NCBI RefSeq assembly: GCF_963576675.1
Contig: NC_088916.1
Span: forward strand, 89,359,501-89,423,500
Reading direction: 5' to 3'
Origin: Euphorbia lathyris
Lineage: Eukaryota; Streptophyta; Magnoliopsida; Malpighiales; Euphorbiaceae
DNA: 64,000 nt
Below the pieces are notes generated by a model. It was not told the origin of the DNA. It did no database searches and worked only from the letters and a program-made list of their open reading frames with translations. Within the stretch, counting starts at the first letter, position 1. Every line of letters begins with the position of its first letter. The position numbers and the translations under genes were made by a program. Positions 56,095 to 64,000 of the stretch are shown here, piece after piece.

Positions 56095-57857
56095 AACCTG
56101 AGAGTGAGAAAGAGTAAACGTATGTCATTCATTTGCTTTAAAGTATAACAATCTAAAATTATAGGCCTTTTAATTTATTTCAGATTGCTCCCACTATTTT
56201 GCCAAATTAATAGCCCTCCATATTAATTCGAAGAATTTCACAAATCCTTTAGTGAGCTAGGATCCTAACTCCTGAGATTTCGCCTTGAGTTTGCTCAACA
56301 AGCTAGTCTCATTTGTTAGGTAGATTCATGTAATCAATCACATCTTGAATGTGACTCCTAGGTTATTGGGTTACTAACCACATTAGTAACTAATATGCTA
56401 TTCACATTAATCCCAACCATATTGCACATTAGTTTATGACAACATGAGTTTGCTCATCCAATTATCATAATCTAATTTAAGTATTACCCCATATTCATGA
56501 AAGAATGACTTTCGATAATTCAGGTGTTACCATAAGACCCCGAGCTTGAGTTTGCTCAACAACCCAAAGGCCTCCAGTACTGCCGGCTGAATTATAATAT
56601 TAGGGAGGGGCAACCGATTTTAATAACTTGCTTATTTACTTAACTTTTTAACGAGGGATTTTATTTAAGTCTCATAATCTAACTTAGTCTTGATTTGCTT
56701 TAGCATACATCAGACACATACATTCACATACATTGGCATTATGGACATATCATCTAAATTATTCCGTCGAGCCAGAGACGGAATAAAAGGGCAAACCTAA
56801 GAAAATACTAACTATTACATATTTCTCTTTAGGTCCTCCGTCTTCTCCATGGCGCCTTGAAATTACATATTAATTTCTATACTACTGTAAGAAAACTTCA
56901 ATTGAATTGAAGGGAATCAGATGAGAGGAGAAATTACAATAGATAGCAGAAAGGCAGGACACGCAGGCCCTATTTCAAAATACCAAAAGACTAAAAGAGG
57001 GTCCAAATATGTCCATAACTCCAAACATGCATAGACTCAATTAAATAAATTTAATTGGTTGATTACATAACCGTCTTATGTAATATTTAGGTTAATCACA
57101 TTAACTCGTCAAATTAACTTTCATCCAATTTTACTTCTAATCGTTTTGTATCTTTATATTAATTCTTAGATTAATATAACCATATAAAACGTCGATTATG
57201 CATGTCCCAATTATTTTGATTTCAATTCATTTAACACTTTGATTTACAACTTGGTAAAAACAAACTTTTAAACGAATTTTCATTCGATAATCAAAACAGA
57301 AAACTATTAATTTCCGAAACATATATTTATATATACAAATCATATTCAAGCCGATTTTAACGATTAAAATCAAGTGGGATTCGGGCCGGGGACCCGAAGC
57401 CGGGCTGCTGCCGTTTGGCAGCAGCCCCACGGCTGCGCACGCGGCTACTGCCGCGAGGCAGCAGCCGCGCGACAGCGGCTGGTCGCGCCGTGAGGCGCGA
57501 CCCGAGCCGGTGTCGTATTTATATATATATATATATATATATCAGATTTTAAAACGGTTTTCAACACGATTTTCAGAAATAGGAAAAACTACAATAGATT
57601 TCCGTTTTATCTTTTAGAATTAATAAAACTAATTTTATTAACCTAACTATAAAACTAATAGATTTTTTTATAATGATTATCAACCGATATAATTAGGAAC
57701 ATACGCATAATCTATTTTAATTAACAATTAATTAAAATTTATTTATCTTTAGAATTAATTAATCAAACAATTTGTTAATTAATCCTAACCATAAATATTT
57801 ATTCAATCATATTGAAAAACTTCTAAATTTTCATATATGAAATAACGGATTTAACGA
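56095..57857 (-). other. Copia 5' leader (between PBS and gag), with GC-rich hairpins
   Basis: About 1.75 kb of untranslated leader, long for a copia element. Most is AT-rich, with repeated GAGTTTGCTCAAC motifs (56270-56560), but 57360-57510 is a strongly GC-rich block with three hairpins, next to a TA-repeat tract (57520-57542). No long open frame. Confidence 0.7.
57403..57502. repeat. Three consecutive GC-rich hairpins in the copia leader
   Basis: 57403-57426: GGCTGCTGCC, 4-base loop, GGCAGCAGCC (10-bp perfect stem). 57441-57468: GCGGCTACTGCC, loop GCGA, GGCAGCAGCCGC (11 of 12 pairs). 57481-57502: GGTCGCGCC, loop GTGA, GGCGCGACC (9-bp perfect stem). Spacing is about 39 bases. Each stem is capped by a tetraloop. 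Confidence 0.85.
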
Positions 57858-57871
57858 TGGCTCTGATACCA
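57858..57871 (-). promoter_or_regulatory. Copia primer-binding site (initiator tRNA-Met)
   Basis: Minus-strand TGGTATCAGAGCCA directly after the 5' LTR end, complementary to the 3' end of initiator tRNA-Met, the standard copia primer. Confidence 0.92.
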
Positions 57872-57872
57872 C

Positions 57873-59734
57873 TGATGAAAAATAAGGCTAAGGTATAGCA
57901 GAGGAAATATAAAATTTTTAGCCTACTTCCTTTTAACCATAGTATCCGTTAATCGTTATATCATATAAAGAGGGATAAGAAGAAATACCTTTTGAAGAAC
58001 AATCTACCGTTGTTAAAGAAGCGCCCACAACTCTTCTCCGAGTTCCCAAACACGAAGTATAACACAGTGAGGTTAAGTTAGAATCAACCGTATGAGATGC
58101 AACCAAAATAGATTGCCTCTAATTAACCAACACAAGATCAAAGAAAAAGGAGATAGATGAAATTAATCGATCGATGGAAGCCGTATGAATTCTTGTCTAC
58201 GAACTAGGGGAGTCGGATTCTCTTTCTTTCTCTTACTTGCAATTTCGAAAATCACAAAGGGGGGATTAGGGAGCTTAGTCGAAATTCATGTATAGAGGGG
58301 GTATATATAATCGCTTGTATCTAAATCCTAGTTAGATAGGAATAGGTTACTTAATAGGAATTCAATTCGGAATAGAATTCCCAATTATTATCTCCTTATA
58401 TATCTAATATATCTAGGATAATAATAAATAACCTAATTGGATAATAATAGGAGTATATTAATCTAATTAAAACTCCTAACTTAATTATCTCTTAATTAAT
58501 TTAATTCACAAACCTAATCAAATTAGGATTAATGGAATTAAAATAATTTCTTATTTATTACATATAAATTTCGGCCCCCCTCTATTTAAATGGGCCTTAC
58601 TGGGCTCAATTGGGCTTCCATCTATTAATGACATCCATCTCTCTTTTGGTTCCAAGTCTTATGTGTGATCCATTAGGTTCTTACTACTTCTGGCCATATG
58701 CAACTATTAAATTAATTTCTTCAAGAATTATATTTAATCTTTGCATAACGGAATGATGTACTGAGTATGTTATTGGCAAGTCTGTAATCATTCCCCCAGA
58801 GTCCGTTAAGAAGACAGGTTGATTCTGTCGTTAACCCTTCCGTATTAGTTACAGTATAATTCGATCCTTTATCAACTACATCCTTGAACTGAATCTTATG
58901 ACTATGGGTGATGTCAAGTCACATATAGCGAGACGTTCATTTTACTTGTATAGGCCGAGTCAACTCAAATAGATAGGTTAAGTGAAATATGTATTTCTTA
59001 CTCTTAAGCTATCACCTTGCAAGGATTTAGAGTCGAGTCTTCCACAAGCGATCCTTGGATGTATCTCCCATTAATCGGGAGTGATAAATGCTCAATCCAA
59101 TGTATAAATACCCTGATATTAACTCCTGTGACACCCAACCTTTGCCGTTCACACCCTAGAGTCATCTCTGTTAAGGATCGTGGGACAGCAGGATCAAAGT
59201 CTCACATTCAGTAATTCAGGATGACCAATTAACATTCCTTTGAGTCTGAGGATTAGTTATACCTATTAATACCAATGAGATGAACATGTGACAAGGATGA
59301 ATCTACCCATCCTGTTATCTCAAATCGAATCCCCAATCCTAATGAACGACATTTCACCGGATCTATGTAACTGTCCAAATATCTGTATATATGAAGCTTG
59401 TGAGATCAGCTTTCTGTCGGACAGAAGACATTGTTACATATAAGTCTCAACAGTGATATATCAATCCTAAACATATCACTTGACTTGGGGTGGTTTTAAG
59501 TTTATTAGTTTATTATAAAGTTTTGTCTCACTTCATGCTTGTATGAACACTTTATAATCACTTTAAACAAACTTACGGATTTCCTTTTATTAGACTTTAT
59601 TTAGTGCTTAAAAGGGATTGCCTTTATATAGTTATAAAACATATATCTCATTAAAACAAATGATATAAAGAACAATTCATTTACATTAAGTTCGTATCCT
59701 AGAACAATTGTCTATAGGACACTAAACCCCAACA
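57873..59734 (-). repeat. Copia 5' LTR
   Basis: Plus-strand TGATGAAAAATAAGGC to ACTAAACCCCAACA. It differs from the 3' LTR at scattered positions (for example its first five bases, and a rearranged stretch at 58210-58275), so the copy is not very recent. TATA box at 58302-58309 on the minus strand. Confidence 0.92.
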
Positions 59735-62700
59735 GGTAGAGCTTCTGCTTCTACCCATTTGGAAACATAGTCAACCGCCACAAGAATGTATTGGTTGTTG
59801 TGGGACATGGGGAAGGGTCCCATGAAATCTATGCCCCAAACATCAAATAGCTCACACACAAGTATGCCCTGTTGAAGCATCTCATTCCTCCTAGAGATAT
59901 TCCCTACTCTCTGACATGCATCACAATATTTAATATAGTTATTAACATCTTTATGCATTTGTGGCCACCAAAACCGACTTTGGAGGATTTTTGCCACTGT
60001 CCTATCTGGCCCGAATGTTCCCTAGAATGACACATATTAATCACTGAATCTACCTCCTCTTTAGGTATACATCTCCTAATTATGCCATCAGTGCTGAATC
60101 GAAACAGATATGGTTCTTCCCAAAAATATTGTTTGTTCTCAAACATAAACTTACATTTTTTGCTTGCATCTAAATCAGGGGGAAGAATGTTACCAACTTT
60201 GTAGTTCGCGATGTCTGCAAACCAGGGGAGAGATCGTACCGAATACAATGTTTCGTCCGGGAATACCTCCTTGATTGCCTCATGTTCTAAGGCTTGTTGA
60301 TCTGACTCTAACTTGGATAGGTGGTCTGCTATTACGTTTTCCACCCCTTTCTTGTCTCTGATCTCGGTGTCAAACTCTTGGAGTAGTAAGATCCAACGAA
60401 TCAGCCTAGGTTTTGCATCTTGCTTGCTCATCAAATATCTTAGAGCTGTATGGTCAGTAAAAACAATTACCTTAGATAGCACTAAATAAGATCTAAATTT
60501 GTCAAAGGCAAAAACTACGGCTAGCAATTCCTTTTCAGTTATGGAATAATTCTGTTGTGCATCATTCAAGGTTTTGCTAGCATAGAAGATTGGGCGAAAA
60601 AGTTTATCCACCATCTGCCCAAGACAGGCTCCTACAGCCAGATCACTGGCATCGCACATTAACTCAAAGAGAAGGGACCAATCCGGGCTTACCATAATAG
60701 GTGCTTCGATTAATTTCTTTTTCAGTAATTTAAATGCAGACATACATTCTTCATTGAAATTAAAATCAACATCTTTCAGTAATAATTGAGTGAGGGGTTT
60801 AGTGATTTTTGAAAAGTCTTTTATGAACCGTCTATAAAACCCCGCATGTCCTAAAAAGCTCCTAACCAATTTTACACTGGTAGGAGGTGGCAGTTTTTCA
60901 ATCACCTCAATTTTTGCCGGATCGACCTCGATCCCCTTTCCCGACACCTTGTGTCCTAACACTATGCAGTTTTGGACCATAAACTGGCACTTTTCCCAAT
61001 TGAGTGCCAAGTTTTTATCTTCACAACGTTCTAAGACTCGGTCCAAGTTTTCTAGACATTGGTCGAAAGTAGGTCCTACAACATTAAAATCATCCATGAA
61101 AATTTCTAGGAACTCTTCGACCATGTCAGAAAACATAGCCATCATACAGCGTTGGAACGTGGCAGGGGCATTACATAGCCCGAAAGGCATTCGCCTATAT
61201 GCGAAAGTCCCATAGGGACAAGTGAATGTGGTTTTCTCTTGGTCCAAAGGGTCCACAGGAATTTGCATATAACCGGATAGCCCATCTAGAGTACAGAAAA
61301 ATTCGTGCCCTGCCAACCGTTCCAACATTTGATTAATAAATGGTAAAGGAAAGTGGTCTTTATGGGTGGCCTCGTTCAATTTCCTATAATCTATACATAC
61401 ACGCCAACCCGTAACCTTTCTAGTTGGGATTAATTCCCCTTTTTCATTTTTCATTACCGTTGTTCCCCCCTTTTTGGGCACGCATTGAACCGGGCTTACC
61501 CATTGGCTATAAGAAATTGGAAAGATGATACCTACGTCGAGGAGTTTTATAACCTCGGCTTTTACCACCTCTTTCATATTAGGGTTGAGCCGTCGTTGAG
61601 GTTGGGCAGATGGCTTAATCTCTTCCTCAAGGAAAATTCTGTGCGTGCAGATTTTGGGGTCGATGCCTTTGATGTCGTGGATTGACCATCCAAAGGCCCC
61701 TTTATGTTGCTTCAGCACCTCCACCAATCTTTCTTCCTGTTCAACTGTCAACAAAGAAGAAATAATAACGGGTAAATCTATGGGAGGTTGAAGAAAAACA
61801 TATTTCAGATTGTTGGGCAATGGCTTAAGCTCCAATTTTGGAGGCTCCTCTAGCGAGGTTTTGGGTTTAGGTTTGATCTCACGATCAAGGTACTCTTTTC
61901 GACCCTTGACCCAATAACATTTTTCAGGTGGGAGATCTTCAAATGGTTCATTCGAGGTTTCACTTTCCTCACCACCTAGACCGAGTTCTAAAGAGGTGTT
62001 TCTTATGTTAAGGTCAACTTCCTCAATGCATTCGTCTATTAGTGCATCCACAAAATTACAACTTTTGGAACGCTCTTGAGGAAATTTCATAGACTCGTAA
62101 ACGTTAAATGTTACCTCTTCGTCTTGCACCCTTAGGACCAATTTACCTCCATGGACGTCTATCAATGTCCTACCGGTTGCAAGGAACGGTCTTCCAAGGA
62201 GAATGGGGACGGAGTCATCTTCTTCCATGTCGAGGACCACAAAATCGACCGGGAAGATCAGTTTGTCCACCTTCACCAATACATCTTCAACTATGCCTCT
62301 AGGTCGTGCGATCGACCTGTCCGCTAGCTGCAGTGTCATGTTTGTTGGTTTAGGTTCTCCGAGCCCCAATTTCCTGAAAATTGATAAAGGCATAAGATTA
62401 ATACTTGCTCCTAAATCACATAATGCCCTATCTATGTGCATGTTGCCTATCCTACACGGGATGGTAAAGCTCCCCTGATCTTTAAGCTTGGGGGGAAATT
62501 TATGAGTGATTATGGCCGAGCATTGTTTTGTTAAAGCCACTATCTCATTTTCCCCAAACTTTTTCTTTTTCGACAACATGTCTTTGAGAAATTTTGCATA
62601 GTTCGACATTTCCTCTAGTGCTTCCATTAATGGAATATTGATTTCTAATCTACTAAGGATTTCTGAAAACCGAGCAAATTTCTTATCTAAGTTAGCCTTT

Positions 62701-62951
62701 TTCTGTTTCAGAGGGAATGGCAGTTTAAGTACATAAGGCCTAACTACTTTTTCTACAGCTACTTCAGGAGCTGGAGTTTCAGATACGGGACCGGGGTTGC
62801 TTACCGCTTCCGGTTCCCTACTTACCTGCGGTGCTGGTTGTGTTTGCGATTGAGGTGCCACGAGTGTGTCCACTTCCTTGCCGCTCCTTAGGGCGATGGC
62901 TTGAACCGCTTCCTCTTGTAAGAGGAAAGCCTTTTGACATTCCCTTTCCTC
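59735..62951 (-). pseudogene. Athila #2 pol (protease, RT, RNase H, integrase start)
   Basis: The frame continues from the gag stop: VQAIALRSGKEVDTLV, then NIPLMEALEEMSNYAKFLKD, protease RALCDLGASINLMPLSIF (DLGAS active site), LQLADRS, ILLGRPFLATG. RT: WVCIDYRKLNEATHKDHFPL-like box, FFCTLDGLSGYMQIPVD, FAYRRMPFGLCNAPATFQRC, IFMDDFNVVG (FMDD), LGHKVSGKGIEVDPAKIEVI. RNase H: LMCDASDLAVGACLG, ITEKELLAVVFAFDKFRSYL, VFTDHTALRYL. Integrase: a frameshift near 60015-60022 precedes [52 protein letters not shown], then the copia LTR. One frameshift apart, open for over 1000 codons. Confidence 0.88.
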
Positions 62952-63392
62952 CTATCTGATTGCAGCGAGTTGGTTGCTCAGGGTCCTACATGCCTCCTCG
63001 TTGGCTGCTAGTCGGACGGATATCTCTCTTAAGAGGGTCATTATTCCTCCTGAACACTCTGTTTGCCTGCCATAGAAATAAGAATTAGAAGGGGGACATG
63101 GAAGGGTGTCCATGGGTGCCATGTAGGGCGCCGGTGGATATCGTGTATGCTCTTGATCGTAAAAGTTGTAAGTTGGGGGTTCAGAATTATACCTTTGATG
63201 ATTACCCAAGTAACTTACATTCTCACCTCTGGGTACGTAGTAGTTGACGTGGCCTAACTCACCGGGGTGATTCTGGCCACATCTTGCGCAAAACGGTGTC
63301 CTTGTTTGGCTATCACGGATGTACGAAGCCATAAGGAAGTCCATTTTCGCGTTGAGATCGTTCATGGACGGTTTTGGAGCTCTGTTGTCCAT
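62952..63392 (-). pseudogene. Athila #2 gag remnant, in frame with pol across a TAG
   Basis: ATG at 63392 (MDNRAPKPSMNDLNAKMDFL) to a TAG at 62952-62954; pol goes on in the same frame. It contains CARCGQNHPGELGHVNYY, a degenerate zinc knuckle lacking the fourth Cys, then NVSYLGNHQRYN (family: ANYVGN). Athila gag is usually 400-600 residues with a capsid-like domain (FPFSLxDxAxxWL); that whole domain is absent and only about 200 bp separate PBS and ATG, so an internal deletion has removed it. The frame could be opened further to 63494 but that extension is low-complexity. Confidence 0.7.
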
Positions 63393-63592
63393 AATTGCTG
63401 GAAGAACGATTTTTATAAGTACAAGTAATGTTACAGAAATGAAGTAATATATCAACAAGTATTTGTATATGAATATAATTAGGTATATAAACAAGTATAT
63501 AAATAAGAATAGATGTTATAAACAAAGGATATTTACAATGAATGCCTAAACTAACAAATCAACCTTTGGTTCGATATTGCAGAAGAAATAAA

Positions 63593-63610
63593 TCCCCGGC
63601 AACGACGCCA
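63593..63610 (-). promoter_or_regulatory. Athila #2 primer-binding site (tRNA-Asp type)
   Basis: Minus strand TGGCGTCGTTGCCGGGGA, differing by one base (T for C) from the TGGCGCCGTTGCCGGGGA site I associate with Athila and related elements, six bases inside the LTR end. Confidence 0.85.
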
Positions 63611-63616
63611 AAAAAT

Positions 63617-64000
63617 TGATGCGCCTTCGGTAAAGAAGACTCACTAAGGGATAAGTGTACCCCGTCGTTATCAAGTAATAAATCTGGAAAGTCCAGGTAT
63701 CGAATCCATAGGACTTATTTACCACAAGTATCGAATTACTTGGTCTCAGGTGTTATCTAGGCTTTGTGGGTTTTGAATTTGTTATACTCCTAGGTTGAAT
63801 TACGCTACTCCTAGCTAAGTTATACTAGTTCTAACTAAGTTATTCTACGCCTAATTAAGTTAAACTACTCCTAATAGATCTTTCACTAATGCAATTACCC
63901 GAAGGAACATGGTATGAACGATAATAATGAAGTTAGGTTATTAGGTCTATTGATTAAAAACCTAATCTAAGTCACTTGTATTCAAGGCGATTAACCCTAC
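63617..64000 (-). repeat. Athila #2 5' LTR (partial)
   Basis: From TGATGCGCCTTCGG rightward to the window edge. Contains GGTATCGAATCCATAGGA, counterpart of TATCGTATCCACAGGGA in Athila #1, but the rest does not align to the #1 LTR. A degenerate tandem of CTAxGTTATACTACTCCTA-like 26-mers lies at 63785-63875. Confidence 0.75.

Larger units (their letters stand above)
50299..59734 (-). mobile_element. Ty1/copia retrotransposon, nearly complete
   Basis: Two LTRs (1859 and 1862 bp), a tRNA-Met type PBS (57871-57858), gag-protease-integrase (56094-53974), RT-RNase H (53990-52172) and PPT (52175-52158), all on the minus strand. LTRs are very similar but differ at many scattered sites. Flanks GATTG (50294-50298) and GGTAG (59735-59739) do not match, unlike a simple insertion. 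The long LTRs and domain text suggest the Tork/Angela branch, but that needs a tree. Confidence 0.92.
59735..64000 (-). mobile_element. Athila-type gypsy element #2, 5' half
   Basis: Minus strand: 5' LTR (from beyond 64000 to 63617), PBS (63610-63593), a shortened gag (63392-62952), pol through protease, RT, RNase H and the first part of integrase, cut at 59735 by the copia 5' LTR. Its LTR and integrase differ from Athila #1, so the two halves come from different families. Confidence 0.85.

Noticed and set aside
57858..57871. tRNA-like sequence
   Set aside because: It is the retrotransposon primer-binding site, not a tRNA gene; likewise 63593-63610.

Overview
This 64 kb window is AT-rich nuclear DNA of a flowering plant, almost certainly a eudicot. 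The basis is its contents: plant-type LINE, Ty1/copia, Athila-type Ty3/gypsy, CACTA, hAT, Harbinger and Mutator-like transposons, plus fragments of plant genes (class II trehalose-phosphate synthase, AUX/IAA, AKT-type K+ channel, FEN1, glucose/ribitol-dehydrogenase-like SDR, F-box, FMO, CCHC zinc-knuckle). I cannot name the species. I found no intact cellular protein-coding gene and no tRNA or rRNA gene. The window is a transposon nest sprinkled with broken gene pieces.

Layout. 1-1.1 kb: LINE ORF1 relic. 1.57-7.54 kb: a tandemly duplicated unit, each copy ending in a CACTA terminus (GGGAAAATGGCATAGTG); the second copy is split by a copia-type solo LTR (4261-6084) with a perfect TTATC target duplication. 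7.5-15.5 kb: foldback element, then fragments of trehalose-phosphate synthase in both orientations, an F-box fragment and an FMO fragment. 15.5-26.2 kb: a degenerate LINE whose endonuclease is split by a 5.4 kb non-autonomous CACTA element (16726-22130, TGA target duplication). 26.2-33.1 kb: further copies of the trehalose-phosphate-synthase block, a zinc-knuckle exon and a truncated SDR gene. 33.1-37 kb: a CACTA transposase N-terminus interrupted by the end of a second CACTA (CACTAGTGG...), which is followed by minus-strand exons of AUX/IAA, K+ channel and FEN1 genes with GT-AG introns retained. This looks like a gene-capturing (Pack-type) CACTA. 37.4-43.8 kb: a second copy of the 10.6-14 kb block, expanded by Harbinger, hAT and Mutator-like elements nested in one another.

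44.3-64 kb is LTR retrotransposon, all on the minus strand. An Athila-type element (integrase, env-like ORF3, polypurine tract, 3' LTR) occupies 44.3-50.3 kb. A nearly complete copia element with both LTRs, PBS, PPT and polyprotein fills 50.3-59.7 kb. The 5' half of a second, different Athila element (LTR, Asp-type PBS, gag-pol) runs from 59.7 kb past the window end. The two Athila halves overlap in the integrase and the copia element lacks matching target duplications, so this is a recombinant join, not one insertion.

The points I rate highest are the multi-gene capture at 33.7-36.7 kb, the Athila-copia-Athila recombinant, the trio of GC-rich hairpins in the copia leader, and the alternating trehalose-phosphate-synthase fragments. 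Identifications rest on reading conserved motifs by eye; no search was run.
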